Shown: one piece after another, positions 53,867-63,383 of the stretch
How positions within the stretch are numbered: position 1 is the first letter of the stretch
Layout: each line of letters begins with the position of its first letter
NCBI RefSeq assembly: GCF_001650725.1
Contig: NZ_LXVX01000002.1
Coordinates: 265,324 to 329,323, forward strand
Reading direction: 5' to 3'
DNA: 64,000 bases
DNA from: Sphingobium sp. TCM1
Lineage (GTDB): Bacteria > Pseudomonadota > Alphaproteobacteria > Sphingomonadales > Sphingomonadaceae
Made by a program: the position numbers and the translations under genes
Notes under the pieces: model-generated
What the model saw: the letters and a program-made list of their open reading frames with translations, nothing else
The model's database searches: none
Told to the model about the DNA's origin: nothing

Positions 53867-55492
53867 TCACGCGGCACGCAGTTCCTGCAAGACCTTGCGC
53901 ACAGTGTCCTGCAATTCCACGGAACGGCTGGACAGGGCGCCGGCAGCCGTATCGGTCCGACCCATCGCGTCATGCGCCTCCGTCAACGCGCCGCTCAGCG
54001 CTTCGGCCTGCGCCGCCGCGTCGGCGATATGCCGCGCCATTTCCTCGGTCGCAGCGGCGATTTCGCTGGTCGCGCGAATCTGCTCGGCGACCTGATCGGC
54101 GATGGTAGCGGCGGAGGCATCCGCTGTTTCGGCCGATCTGGCGGCGATGTCGATCGCCTCCGATACGCTGCGCGCCGCTTGCCTGATATCCTCGAGATAG
54201 GCGTCGATCTGACGGGTCGCCTGCGCCGTCTGGGACGCCAGGCTCTTCATTTCCGACGCGACCACGGCAAAGCCACGCGTGTCGGCGTTGCTGCGGGTTG
54301 CTTCGATGCCGGCGTTGAAAGACAGGGTACGGCTTTGCGCGGCGATGGACGAAATCAGCGCGACGATCGAACTGGCAGCGTCGACAGTGGTCGAAAGCGC
54401 CTTCACTTCGGGATTGAGCGCGCGCGCCGCCACGGCACCGCCGTGCGCGCTCTCCCGCGTGCGGGCGGCGCTGCTTCCGACATGGTTGATCGACGCTGCG
54501 AGCCGTTCTGTGTCGTGCGCCACTGCACGGACGTCCCCTTCGGCCCTGGCATGGGCAGCACGCAGTTCCGCCGACTGGCTGGTGGTGCGGTCGAGCAGTC
54601 TGAAAAGCCATTGCTTGCTGGTGGAGAGCTGACGCGACAATTGACCGAGGTCGCCGACGACGGCGCCCAGCCGCGCCTCCAGCGCGTCGGCAACCAGCCG
54701 TCGGCGTTCGGCCGCTTCCTCCGCGCGTCGCGCCGTCTCCTCCACGGCCCGCTGCCGATCGGCTGCAATCTGTGCCTTCTCGAGCGCCGCCAGCGCCTCT
54801 TCGGCGCGGCCCTTGGCGTCATCCGCTTCACCCCGCAATTGCTCACTGACAATCCGGGCCTGCGCCTGCGCTCGGATCAATTGGGTCAACTGATCGATGA
54901 TCCAAAGCAGCATCACCGTCTGTAAAAGAACGATCAGCGCATGGAGGAATACGCGGGGCAGATTTCCAGCGTCGGCAAAAACCCAGCCTGGTTGCAGATA
55001 GGCAAGCGCCAGATGATGTACCGCGGTGGCGCCGGCTGCAACCAGCAGGGCGCGACGATCGAGCAGCGCCGTCAACATCGCCAGCGCCGCGAAGAACGCC
55101 ATATGCAGGTCCATCTGCCAGATATGGCCACGCAGCAGGAAGACGTGGAGCGCGGGGAAAGCCATCGCCGTAAGCGCCAGGGTCATCCGGGCGGATGGCG
55201 ATACGTCGCCGCGCAGGACCATTGCGGTCGGGATCAGCGCGAGGAGCGCGGCGACGAGCGGCGCAGCAAAGGCGTCGGCAACATCCCGTCCCATCGCTAC
55301 CAGACCTAGGACAGCAATGTTCAGCCAGAACAGCAGCACCAGCATCCGCGCGCCCGCCCGCCGCATGGCACGCAGCGAATCATCCGCATCGGGCAGGACG
55401 CCGCTGGTGTCGGGGCTGCGCAGCGTATGGAGCCGCAAGCGATCCCCAAGGCGAGCGCGCCGGAAAATATGCGTAGCTTCGTCCCACCTCAT
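53867..55492 (-). CDS. Membrane-bound methyl-accepting-type chemoreceptor
   Basis: 541 residues. Five to six hydrophobic helices occupy residues about 45-215. They are followed by a long coiled coil and a signalling domain with LSFNAGIEATRSNADTRGFAVVASEMKSLASQTA (core NAGIEATRSNADTRGFAVVA). The hairpin tip differs from the standard IEAARAGE (TRSNADT here). No HAMP domain is evident and no che genes are near. The start at 55492 fits the first helix; the frame is open to GTG 55606, overlapping uvrC. It may sense membrane state or act on a distant chemosensory array. Confidence 0.87.
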   Translation of the reverse strand: MRWDEATHIFRRARLGDRLRLHTLRSPDTSGVLPDADDSLRAMRRAGARMLVLLFWLNIAVLGLVAMGRDVADAFAAPLVAALLALIPTAMVLRGDVSPSARMTLALTAMAFPALHVFLLRGHIWQMDLHMAFFAALAMLTALLDRRALLVAAGATAVHHLALAYLQPGWVFADAGNLPRVFLHALIVLLQTVMLLWIIDQLTQLIRAQAQARIVSEQLRGEADDAKGRAEEALAALEKAQIAADRQRAVEETARRAEEAAERRRLVADALEARLGAVVGDLGQLSRQLSTSKQWLFRLLDRTTSQSAELRAAHARAEGDVRAVAHDTERLAASINHVGSSAARTRESAHGGAVAARALNPEVKALSTTVDAASSIVALISSIAAQSRTLSFNAGIEATRSNADTRGFAVVASEMKSLASQTAQATRQIDAYLEDIRQAARSVSEAIDIAARSAETADASAATIADQVAEQIRATSEIAAATEEMARHIADAAAQAEALSGALTEAHDAMGRTDTAAGALSSRSVELQDTVRKVLQELRAA

Positions 55493-55602
55493 GATCGCCA
55501 GTCCCGTCCAGCTCAAGATGCGACCATGAAGCTGACAGAAAAGCATTAATAGGTCCTTAGCCGTAACGAACCCGCTTTCATGCGTGTCAGGCTGACCTTC
55601 GA

Positions 55603-57516
55603 TCACCCATGGAAATAATCATAGACCTGTTGCGCCACGGCCTTCGACACGCCGGGCGCGCGTTGCAGGTCTTCCAGGGCGGCGTCGCGCACCGCGCGGG
55701 CGGTCCCGAAATGCATCAACAGCGCCTTTTTCCGGGCGGGGCCGATGCCGGGGACTTCGTCCAGCGAACTGACGGTGATCGCCTTGCTGCGCTTGGCGCG
55801 GTGGGCGCCGATGGCGAAGCGGTGGGCTTCGTCGCGCAGGCGCTGGAGGTAGAAGAGGACGGGATGGTTGAGCGGGAAGGTGATTTCGCGGCCGTCCATC
55901 AGGTGGAATATCTCCCGCCCCTCGCGGCCATGATGCGGCCCCTTGGCGACGCCGATCATGCAGACATCCTCTATCCCCATTTCCTCCAGCATGGTGCGGG
56001 CGGCCGATAGCTGGCCCTTGCCGCCGTCGATCAGCACCAGGTCGGGCCATTCGCCGCTGTCGCGATCCGGGTCTTCCTTCTGCGCGCGCCCGAAGCGCCG
56101 CTCGAACATTTCGCGCATCATCGCGAAATCGTCGTTCGAGATGGCCGGGTCTTTCATATTGAACTTGCGATAGGCGGATTTGCGGAAGCCCTCCGGCCCC
56201 GCAACCACCATCGCGCCCAGCGCGTGCGCGCCCTGGATATGGCTGTTGTCGTAGATTTCGATGCGGTCGGGCACGCCGTCCAGCCCGAACGCCTCGACCA
56301 TCTCGTCGAGTATGCGGCCCTGGCTGGTGGTTTCGGCGAGCCGGCGGTCGAGCGCTTCCACCGCGTTGCGCTGCGCCTGCTTGATAAGGCGGGTGCGCTC
56401 GCCGCGCTGGGGCACCTCGATCCGCACCTTGCCGCCCGCCCGCTCGGCCAGCGCCTGCGCCATCAGTTCGCACTCGGCGGGCTGGCGATCGGTCAGGATC
56501 AGTCGCGGTGGCGGCACTTCCTCATAGAATTGCGCCATGAAGCTTTCCAGCACCTCCTCCGTCGCGACATCGGCGGTATGGACCGGGAAGAAGCTGCGGT
56601 GCCCCCAATTCTGGCCGCCGCGAATGAAGAAGGCCTGGATGCACATCGCCCCGCCCTTTTCCGCCAGCGCGAAAATGTCGGCGTCGCCCAGCCCTTCGGC
56701 ATTGATCGCCTGTGACCCCTGAATGAAGGTCAATGCCTTCAGCCGGTCGCGGATCACCGCCGCCTGCTCGAAATCCAGCGATTCCGCCGCCTGCTCCATG
56801 GCGGCGCCCAGCTTCTTCTGCACGGCGGTCGACTTGCCGCCGAGGAAATCCTGCGCGTCCTTGACCAGTTCGGCATAACCCGCCGCGTCGATGCGATCGA
56901 CGCAGGGCGCGGAGCAGCGCTTGATCTGGTAGAGAAGGCAGGGCCGCGAGCGGTTGGCGAAGAAGCTGTCGGTGCAGGACCGGAGCAGGAACAGCTTTTG
57001 CAGCGCGTTGATCGTCCGCGTCACCGACCCGGCGCTGGCGAAGGGACCATAATAGCGGCCCTGATATTTGCGCGCGCCACGATGCTTCTGGACGCGGGGG
57101 AAGGCATGATCCTCCCGCAGCAGGATGAAGGGGAAGCTTTTGTCATCGCGCAGCAGGACATTATAGGGCGGGCGGTAGCGCTTGATGAGCTGCGCCTCCA
57201 GCAGCAGCGCTTCGGCCTCGCTGTTGGTGGTGACGATGGTCATGCTGCGCGTCTGGGCGACCATGCGCTGGAGCCGGCGCGGCAGGCGGTCGACCTGGGT
57301 GTAATTGGCGACGCGGTTCCTGAGCGCCCGCGCCTTCCCCACATAGAGCACGTCGCCGCGCGCATCGTGCATCCGGTAGACGCCGGGGCGGATCGGCAGC
57401 GTCTTGAGCGTGGTGCGGATCGCCTCCACCCCGGCGTCGATGTCCGGCTGGCTGCCGGTGACGGTGAAGCTCGCCTTGTCTTCGTTGAAACGGTCGGGGG
57501 ATTGGGGGCCGGACAT
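55603..57516 (-). CDS. uvrC: Excinuclease ABC subunit C
   Basis: 637 residues. Makes the two incisions in nucleotide excision repair. The GIY-YIG domain (PGVYRMHDARGDVLYVGKAR, residues about 44-63) is followed by a cysteine cluster (CLLYQIKRCSAPC), a UVR domain, an RNase H-like domain (EIYDNSHIQGAHALGAMVV, LVLIDGGKGQLSAA) and a C-terminal HhH pair (SSLDEVPGIGPARKKALL). The start at 57516 fits family alignment; the frame is open to 57663. Confidence 0.96.
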   Translation of the reverse strand: MSGPQSPDRFNEDKASFTVTGSQPDIDAGVEAIRTTLKTLPIRPGVYRMHDARGDVLYVGKARALRNRVANYTQVDRLPRRLQRMVAQTRSMTIVTTNSEAEALLLEAQLIKRYRPPYNVLLRDDKSFPFILLREDHAFPRVQKHRGARKYQGRYYGPFASAGSVTRTINALQKLFLLRSCTDSFFANRSRPCLLYQIKRCSAPCVDRIDAAGYAELVKDAQDFLGGKSTAVQKKLGAAMEQAAESLDFEQAAVIRDRLKALTFIQGSQAINAEGLGDADIFALAEKGGAMCIQAFFIRGGQNWGHRSFFPVHTADVATEEVLESFMAQFYEEVPPPRLILTDRQPAECELMAQALAERAGGKVRIEVPQRGERTRLIKQAQRNAVEALDRRLAETTSQGRILDEMVEAFGLDGVPDRIEIYDNSHIQGAHALGAMVVAGPEGFRKSAYRKFNMKDPAISNDDFAMMREMFERRFGRAQKEDPDRDSGEWPDLVLIDGGKGQLSAARTMLEEMGIEDVCMIGVAKGPHHGREGREIFHLMDGREITFPLNHPVLFYLQRLRDEAHRFAIGAHRAKRSKAITVSSLDEVPGIGPARKKALLMHFGTARAVRDAALEDLQRAPGVSKAVAQQVYDYFHG

Positions 57517-57677
57517 GGCGCCTGAGATAGCGCACCCGGCTTCTTTCGCAATGGCCGGGTTGATCGACCCATTCCCGACCCTATCTATACCGCACCGTAC
57601 AAAAAGATGCGGACTTTCCACCCCCATTGCCGCGAGCCTCGCTGGCATCTCCAAATCATTCAAAAGAGGGACACTCC

Positions 57678-58730
57678 ATGAGCGTGAAAGCCTATGGTGC
57701 CTATGCGGCCGATAAACCCCTGGAAGCGATCGACATCGAAAGGCGCGCGGTCGGCGCGCATGATGTGCAGATCGCCATCGCCTATTGCGGCGTTTGCCAT
57801 TCGGACCTGCATCAGGTCCGCTCCGAATGGGACGGCACCCGCTATCCCTGCGTTCCTGGTCACGAGATCGTCGGCCATGTCACCGCCGTTGGCGACCATG
57901 TGTCGAAGTTCAAGGTCGGCGACACGGTCGGGGTCGGCTGCATGGTCGATAGCTGCCAGCATTGTTCGGCCTGCGACGAAGGGCTGGAGCAATATTGCGA
58001 AAAGGGTTTCGTCGGCACCTATAACGGCCCGACCGCCGATGCGCCCGGCCATACGCTGGGCGGCTATTCGCAGAGCATCACGGTCAAGGACGATTTCGTC
58101 CTGAAGATCAGCCATGCGCCAGAGCAGCTTGCCGCAGTCGCGCCCCTGCTGTGCGCGGGCATCACCACATGGTCGCCGCTGCGCCACTGGAAGGTCGGGC
58201 CGGGGCAGAAGGTCGGCATCGTCGGCATCGGCGGGCTTGGCCATATGGGCATCAAGCTGGCCCACGCCCTGGGCGCGCATGTTGTAGCCTTCACCACGTC
58301 CGATTCCAAGCGCCAGGACGCGCTGGAACTGGGCGCGGACGACGTCGTGGTGTCGCGCAATGCGGAGGAGATGGCCGTTCATGCCAACAGCTTCGACTTC
58401 ATCCTGAACACGGTCGCCGCCAGCCATGATCTCGACACCTTCACCGCGCTTCTGAAGCGGGATGGCACGATGACGCTGGTGGGCGTGCCGGAACATGCAC
58501 ACCCCTCCCCCAATGTCGCGGCGCTGATCTTCAAGCGCCGGACGATCGCCGGGTCGCTGATCGGCGGCATCGCCGAGACGCAGGAGATGCTCGATTTCTG
58601 CGCGGAGAAGGGCATCACGGCCGAGATCGAGATGATCGCGATCCAGGAGATCGAGACCGCCTATGCGCGGATGCAGAAGAGCGACGTCAAATATCGCTTC
58701 GTAATCGACAACGCCACGCTGGCGGCGTGA
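57678..58730 (+). CDS. Zinc-dependent NADP alcohol dehydrogenase (AdhA/YahK-like)
   Basis: 350 residues of the cinnamyl/aldehyde-reductase-like MDR branch. Catalytic zinc ligands: YCGVCHSDLHQ and PGHEIVGHV. Structural zinc cysteines: CMVDSCQHCSACDEGLEQYC (in part). Cofactor motif GIGGLGHMGIKLAHALGAH. NAD versus NADP is uncertain, but the family mostly uses NADPH to reduce aldehydes. AGAGGGA lies eight bases before the ATG. Monocistronic, divergent from uvrC. Confidence 0.94.
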   Translation: MSVKAYGAYAADKPLEAIDIERRAVGAHDVQIAIAYCGVCHSDLHQVRSEWDGTRYPCVPGHEIVGHVTAVGDHVSKFKVGDTVGVGCMVDSCQHCSACDEGLEQYCEKGFVGTYNGPTADAPGHTLGGYSQSITVKDDFVLKISHAPEQLAAVAPLLCAGITTWSPLRHWKVGPGQKVGIVGIGGLGHMGIKLAHALGAHVVAFTTSDSKRQDALELGADDVVVSRNAEEMAVHANSFDFILNTVAASHDLDTFTALLKRDGTMTLVGVPEHAHPSPNVAALIFKRRTIAGSLIGGIAETQEMLDFCAEKGITAEIEMIAIQEIETAYARMQKSDVKYRFVIDNATLAA

Positions 58731-58828
58731 CTTGGCCGGTCTGAGGCGTTTTCCGGCTCGGCAGCGATTGCACTTGCCCTGAAAACGCGTCGAGGGCGGG
58801 CGGCTCGACCAGCGTCACCCGCTCCGCC

Positions 58829-59161
58829 CTATCCGGTGCGGTGCGGGGCGAGGAAGATCACCGCCGCGCCGATCAGGCACAGGGCCACGCCCGCGACGTC
58901 CCAACGGTCTGGCCGCACGCCCTCCACCAGCCAGAGCCACATCAAGGCCGACAGGATGTAGACGCCGCCATAGGCCGCATAGGCGCGCCCGGCCTGCGAC
59001 ATGTCGACCAGCGTCAGCAGCCAGGCGAACAGCATGAGCGAGGCGGAGCCGGGGATCAGCCACAGCGCGGACCGGCCCGACCGCAGCCACGCCCAGAAGG
59101 CGAAGCATCCGGCAATTTCCGCAAGGGCGGCGACGACATAGACGAGGGCAGAGGTCATCAC
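58829..59161 (-). CDS. YnfA-family (UPF0060) small membrane protein
   Basis: 110 residues with four hydrophobic helices. [37 protein letters not shown] and [22 protein letters not shown] fit the UPF0060 family, related to small multidrug resistance transporters. A direct role in efflux has been proposed for family members but is not certain here. No partner subunit is nearby, so it likely works as a homodimer. Confidence 0.92.
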   Translation of the reverse strand: MMTSALVYVVAALAEIAGCFAFWAWLRSGRSALWLIPGSASLMLFAWLLTLVDMSQAGRAYAAYGGVYILSALMWLWLVEGVRPDRWDVAGVALCLIGAAVIFLAPHRTG

Positions 59162-59206
59162 CCGGCTCTATCAAGTGGGCATCGCGCCGTCTTTCCTAAA
59201 CCGGCG

Positions 59207-59545
59207 TTAATCCTCGACGATCCTCAGCAGCTTGCGTTCGACCGGGGCCAGCACATTCTGGAGATCCTGCCCGCGCTTCAGGATATGGCCGCCCTCGCCG
59301 ACCAGCGCCCACATGCCCTGGCGATGGCGCAGCGCGGGGCGTTTCTCGATGCGATATTCGGGGCGCTCGGCGGAGCGGCGAAAAGCGCTGAAGATCGCCG
59401 CCTCCCGCCCCATGTCCATGGCATAGTCGCGCCAGTGACCGGCCGACACCATCCGGCCATAAAGATCCATGATACGCTGCAGTTCCAGCCGGTCGAAGCC
59501 CACCTGTCCGGGCGAAGCCGCAGGGAACGGCGTCACATTGGTCAT
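59207..59545 (-). CDS. DUF2794 protein
   Basis: 112 residues. FDRLELQRIMDLYGRMVSAG, RDYAMDMGREAAIFSAFRR and the ending GGHILKRGQDLQNVLAPVERKLLRIVED are typical of the DUF2794 family, conserved in alphaproteobacteria with no known function. The start MTNVTPFPAAS at 59545 overlaps the cysE stop (TGATG), so both are translated together. Confidence 0.9.
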   Translation of the reverse strand: MTNVTPFPAASPGQVGFDRLELQRIMDLYGRMVSAGHWRDYAMDMGREAAIFSAFRRSAERPEYRIEKRPALRHRQGMWALVGEGGHILKRGQDLQNVLAPVERKLLRIVED

Positions 59546-60258
59546 CAGGCCCGGCCACGCTCCCTGAACAGCACGCCGGGTTCGGGAACGTCCGGCTGCT
59601 GCCGCTCGGCCACCAGTTCGGCGATCCGCTTCTGCAACTGCTCTACCTCGCACTGGAGCATTTCCAGCTTCTGCTTTTCCGGGTCGAAGCAGTCCGAACA
59701 GGGCGTGCCATAGGGCATGAAGTCACGCTGATAGGCGGTGACATCGACCAGCATCTGCCGCGCCGGAATGCCGACCATCGTGGCCCCTTCGGGCACGTCC
59801 TTGGTCACGACCGCATTGGCGCCGACCCGCGCACGCGCGCCGACCTGCACCGGCCCCAGCACCTGCGCGCCCGACCCGACGATTACGCCGTCGCTCAGCG
59901 TCGGATGCCGCTTGCCGGCGATGCCGTTGGCGGGGTCCGTGCCGCCCAGCGTGACATTCTGGTAGAGGGTCACGTCATTGCCGATCTCGGCTGTCTCCCC
60001 GATCACGGTGAAGCCATGGTCGATGAAGAAGCGCTTGCCGATCTTCGCGCCGGGATGAATGTCGTTGCCGGTCAGGAAGCGCGACAGATGGTTCACCGCG
60101 CGTGCCAGAAAGAAGAGGCGGGCGCCGTACAGGCGGTGCGCGACGCGGTGGAAAGCCAGCGACCATACGCCGGGATAGAGCAGGATTTCCGCGCGGGACC
60201 GGGGCGCGGGATCGCGCGCCTTCACCGAATCGAGATAAGCGACAAGATTGCGCAGCAT
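59545..60258 (-). CDS. cysE: Serine O-acetyltransferase
   Basis: 237 residues, EpsC/CysE type. Makes O-acetylserine for cysteine synthesis. The left-handed beta-helix of hexapeptide repeats includes IHPGAKIGKRFFIDHG, IGETAEIGNDVTLYQNVTLGG, GKRHPTLSDGVIVGSGA and PARQML. The catalytic histidines are in IDHGFTVIGE and HPTLSD. A coiled tail with paired cysteines (CSDCFD) follows, unusual compared with enteric CysE. Followed by the coupled DUF2794 gene; divergent from a TSUP permease. Confidence 0.94.
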   Translation of the reverse strand: MLRNLVAYLDSVKARDPAPRSRAEILLYPGVWSLAFHRVAHRLYGARLFFLARAVNHLSRFLTGNDIHPGAKIGKRFFIDHGFTVIGETAEIGNDVTLYQNVTLGGTDPANGIAGKRHPTLSDGVIVGSGAQVLGPVQVGARARVGANAVVTKDVPEGATMVGIPARQMLVDVTAYQRDFMPYGTPCSDCFDPEKQKLEMLQCEVEQLQKRIAELVAERQQPDVPEPGVLFRERGRA

Positions 60259-60386
60259 GTCCGCGTCCCTGAAAATTCTTCCCTGACCGCGTCCTACATA
60301 AGGCCATGCCCGGATTTTTTCCAGAGCAGCAGGCCGATGCGGCGAAATGCCGCTTTCGGGTTATAAAGGGAAACTTGCTTTGCAAT

Positions 60387-60412
60387 ATGATATATGCCTA
60401 TCAATGAGGTAG
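60387..60412 (+). promoter_or_regulatory. Possible OxyR box upstream of TSUP permease and oxyR
   Basis: ATGA, seven bases, CTAT (60398-60401), seven bases, GTAG (60409-60412) partly matches the ATAG-N7-CTAT-N7-ATAG pattern bound by OxyR. It lies 24 bases before the permease start. Confidence 0.3.
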
Positions 60413-60435
60413 ACAATCAAACCAAAGGACGACGG

Positions 60436-61209
60436 ATGATTGACGCCTTCATCGCCAATTTCGGCGACATTCTGCCCTTCATCCTGATTGGTTTCGGCGC
60501 CCAGATGATCGACGGCGCACTCGGCATGGCCTATGGAGTTATTTCCAGCACGCTGCTGCTGGCGCTCGGCGTGCCGCCCAGCCGCGCGTCCGCCAGCGTC
60601 CATGCCGCCGAAACCTTCACTACCGGCGTGTCGGCGGTCAGCCATATCCTGCACCGCAATGTCGACTGGAAGCTGTTTGCCCGGCTCATCATTCCCGGCG
60701 TGATCGGCGGCGTCGCGGGCGCCTATCTGCTGTCGAACATCGACGGATCGGTCATCAAGCCCTTCGTCCAATTCTATCTCGCCGCGATCGGCGTCTATCT
60801 CATCTGGCGGGGCTTCCACCTGCCGCCCAAGCCGCGCGATCCCAAATGGGTGACGCCGCTGGGCCTCGTGGGCGGCTTCATGGATGCCACCGGCGGTGGC
60901 GGCTGGGGACCGATCGTGACGTCCAACCTGCTGCTCCAGGGGTCCAGCCCGCGCCATACGATCGGCACAGTCAACACGGTGGAGTTCATCCTGACCACCT
61001 CGATCAGCCTGACCTTCCTGTTCCATCTGGGCTGGGAAACCTTCACCACCTACACGGTCGGCCTGCTGATTGGCGGCGTCGTCGCCGCGCCCTTCGGCGC
61101 GATGCTCGCCCGGCGCGTCTCGCCCCGCGTCCTCTTCACGGCGGTCGGCATCATCCTGACGATCACGTCGCTGTTCGGCGTCGCCAAATATCTTGGATAT
61201 ATCGGATAA
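60436..61209 (+). CDS. TSUP-family (TauE/SafE) sulfite/anion permease
   Basis: 257 residues, about 7-8 helices. FGAQMIDGALGMAYGVISSTLLLALG and the second-half GGFMDATGGGGWGPIVTSNLLL are the two mirrored family motifs. Members export sulfite, sulfonates or other organic anions. Divergent from cysE and next to oxyR, so sulfur or redox related transport is plausible. The start at 60436 has AGGA six bases upstream; the ATG at 60394 lacks one. Confidence 0.9.
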   Translation: MIDAFIANFGDILPFILIGFGAQMIDGALGMAYGVISSTLLLALGVPPSRASASVHAAETFTTGVSAVSHILHRNVDWKLFARLIIPGVIGGVAGAYLLSNIDGSVIKPFVQFYLAAIGVYLIWRGFHLPPKPRDPKWVTPLGLVGGFMDATGGGGWGPIVTSNLLLQGSSPRHTIGTVNTVEFILTTSISLTFLFHLGWETFTTYTVGLLIGGVVAAPFGAMLARRVSPRVLFTAVGIILTITSLFGVAKYLGYIG

Positions 61210-61248
61210 TGCGCTTATATCCGGCTTTCTGATCGAGGAAGCCGATAA

Positions 61249-62178
61249 ATGTCCAGTTACCTGCCCACGCTGAAACAGCTGCAATATCTGGTAGCGCTCA
61301 AGGAGCAGGGCCATTTCGGCAAGGCCGCTGACAGTTGTTTCGTCACCCAGTCGACGTTGTCGGCCGGCATCCGTGAACTGGAGTCGCTGATCGGTGTCAC
61401 GCTGGTCGAGCGCACCCGCCGCGTGGTGCGTTTCACCGCGCTGGGCGACCGGATCGTGGAAAAGGCGCACCGTGTCCTGCGCGAGGCGGAGGAACTGACC
61501 GCGATCGCCGAAGCCTCCGGCAAGCCGCTGACCGGCGAATTGCGGATGAGCGTGATCCCGACCATCGCCCCCTTCCTGCTGCCGCGGCTGCTGCCCAGGC
61601 TGCGCGGGGAACGGCCCGAACTCAAACTCTATCTGCGCGAGGAAACGACGCAGGCGGCGATCGAATCGCTCCGCCACGGCAATGTCGACTGCGTGCTGCT
61701 GGCCCTGCCCTTCCCCATGGGCGAACTGGACAGCGAGATATTGTTCCAGGACCGGCTCTATGTCGCCTTCCCGCATGACGACCCGACCAATCCACCCGAC
61801 TGGATCGGCCCCAACATGATCGATGAGAGCAAGCTGCTGCTGCTGGAGGATGGCCACTGCCTGAAGGATCATGCGCTGGCGGCGTGCAACCGGCCGGACC
61901 TGCGCGCCAGCGCGACGATGATGGGCACTTCGCTCCACACGCTGATCCAGATGGTAGACAATGGGCTGGGCGTGACGATGATCCCGGAAATGGCAATCGC
62001 CGGCGGCATATTGGAGCATACGCGCATCGCCGCCCGGCCGCTGAAATCGGAGCGGTCTTCGCGCGACATCGCGCTGGTATGGCGCAAGAACAGCCCGCGG
62101 GAGAAGGAATTTCACATGCTGGCGGGCATATTGCGCGACGCTGCGGCAACGAGTTGCCGGCTGCCGGAAGCGGCCTGA
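61249..62178 (+). CDS. oxyR: Hydrogen peroxide-sensing regulator OxyR
   Basis: 309 residues, LysR type. The winged helix is LPTLKQLQYLVALKEQGHFGKAAD and VTQSTLSAGIRELESLIG. The redox pair is Cys204 and Cys213 in EDGHCLKDHALAACNRPD, spaced nine apart as Cys199/Cys208 in E. coli OxyR. It activates catalase and peroxidase genes after disulfide formation. It lies 39 bases after the TSUP gene in the same direction; catalase (katG/ahpC) is not in the window. Confidence 0.96.
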   Translation: MSSYLPTLKQLQYLVALKEQGHFGKAADSCFVTQSTLSAGIRELESLIGVTLVERTRRVVRFTALGDRIVEKAHRVLREAEELTAIAEASGKPLTGELRMSVIPTIAPFLLPRLLPRLRGERPELKLYLREETTQAAIESLRHGNVDCVLLALPFPMGELDSEILFQDRLYVAFPHDDPTNPPDWIGPNMIDESKLLLLEDGHCLKDHALAACNRPDLRASATMMGTSLHTLIQMVDNGLGVTMIPEMAIAGGILEHTRIAARPLKSERSSRDIALVWRKNSPREKEFHMLAGILRDAAATSCRLPEAA

Positions 62179-62520
62179 AGACCATCCCGTTCGTTCGAAG
62201 GGAAGGGCGAAAGGGTCGGGAAACTGGCGGCTCGCAGTGACGGAAATGGGTGGCGAGGCGACTGTCTGCTTTCAGTGAGGCAAGTGGCAATATCTGACAC
62301 TGTACGGTGAAAATCACCTGGCGATATACGCGCGGCGGCCGACCGACGGCTAATGGCCACTTGCTATCAATACCCATGCCACAACCAGATGGACAGCTAT
62401 CTGCTTTTACTGGCCAGCCAGCCGCCGTCGCAAAATCGGCCAATAGCGGCACTGCCATAGCTTCGCCTTGCAGAAGGTCCAGCAACTCGTAAAGGCAGAT
62501 CATCAGGATTTTGAAGCACA
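62179..62520. other. 342-base gap without a convincing gene
   Basis: Between oxyR and rlmJ. It begins with TTCGTTCGAAGGGAAGGGCGAA, a remnant-like part of the TTCGAA repeats. From about 62280 the sequence is clearly less GC-rich than the flanking genes. Short open frames in it lack ribosome binding sites and domain signs. The rlmJ promoter should lie at its right end. Confidence 0.6.
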
Positions 62521-63351
62521 ATGAATTATCGCCATTCCTTCCATGCTGGCAATAGCGCCGATGTCGTAAAGCACAGCCTGTTGATCACCCTGGTGCGGAC
62601 CTTGCAACACAAGCCGGGTCCACTGACCCTGATTGACACCCATGCCGGCTGCGGGCTGTACGACCTTGGCGGCGACGAGGCCCAACGTACCGGCGAAGCC
62701 ATGCAAGGCGTACTGCGGGCCGTTGCAGACCCGAACCCTTTGCTGGACGACTACCGCGCCGCCGTGCAGGCGGTGAATGCGAGTGGCGAACCGCGCCTTT
62801 ACCCCGGCTCGCCGCAGATCCTTGCGCAGCTTTTGCGCCCGCAGGATGTCCTGATCCTCAACGAAAAGCACCCGGAAGACGCTTACACACTGCGCGGCGT
62901 GATGCGGGGCACCAGTGCGGCCGTGCATCAACGCGACGCTTACGAACTTTGGCTGGCTATGGTGCCGCCCCGCACCGCGCGCGGCGTGGTGGTGGTCGAT
63001 CCACCCTACGAGCAGACGGACGAACGCGCGCGCATCACCGCCACACTCGCCGCCGCTCACCGTAAATGGGCGCATGGTGTGACGGTGATCTGGTTTCCGC
63101 TGAAAGACCGCGCCACGCATTGGCAGTGGACGCAAAAGTTACGCAAGCTCGGCATCCCGAAATTTCTGCGGGTTGAGCATTGGCTATATGATAGCGAGCA
63201 ACCCGGCATCTATAACGGCGCAGGCCTCTTCATTATCAATCCGCCCTATGCTTTCACGCAGGCCCTCCCGCCAATGTTGGAAGCATTACGCGCGGCGTTA
63301 GCGCCCGAAGGGCATAAGGGGGAGATCATATCCGATTGGTTGGAGGATTAA
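62521..63351 (+). CDS. rlmJ: 23S rRNA (adenine-2030-N6)-methyltransferase
   Basis: 276 residues. MNYRHSFHAGNSADVVKHSLLI, LIDTHAGCGLYDLGGDEA and the catalytic VVVVDPPYEQTDE (DPPY) match the RlmJ family, which methylates A2030 of 23S rRNA. GIYNGAGLFIINPPY is also conserved. Codon and base use look somewhat less GC-rich than the neighbours, so a different history is possible but unproven. Two back-to-back hairpins follow, the first overlapping the stop codon. Confidence 0.94.
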   Translation: MNYRHSFHAGNSADVVKHSLLITLVRTLQHKPGPLTLIDTHAGCGLYDLGGDEAQRTGEAMQGVLRAVADPNPLLDDYRAAVQAVNASGEPRLYPGSPQILAQLLRPQDVLILNEKHPEDAYTLRGVMRGTSAAVHQRDAYELWLAMVPPRTARGVVVVDPPYEQTDERARITATLAAAHRKWAHGVTVIWFPLKDRATHWQWTQKLRKLGIPKFLRVEHWLYDSEQPGIYNGAGLFIINPPYAFTQALPPMLEALRAALAPEGHKGEIISDWLED

Positions 63352-63383
63352 GACAAATCCTCCCCCCTTCTCCCAGAAGGGGG
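63342..63383 (+). terminator. Two adjacent hairpins at the end of rlmJ
   Basis: GGAGGATT (63342-63349) pairs with AATCCTCC (63356-63363), including part of the stop codon. CCCCCTTCT (63363-63371) pairs with AGAAGGGGG (63375-63383). Both are perfect and share one base. No T run follows. Confidence 0.5.

Noticed and set aside
60361..62115. 584-codon open frame antisense to the TSUP gene and oxyR
   Set aside because: No domain content; the plus-strand genes explain the region.
61622..62521. 299-codon minus-strand frame from inside oxyR to the rlmJ start
   Set aside because: Proline- and arginine-rich shadow without motifs; crosses the repeat-like gap.
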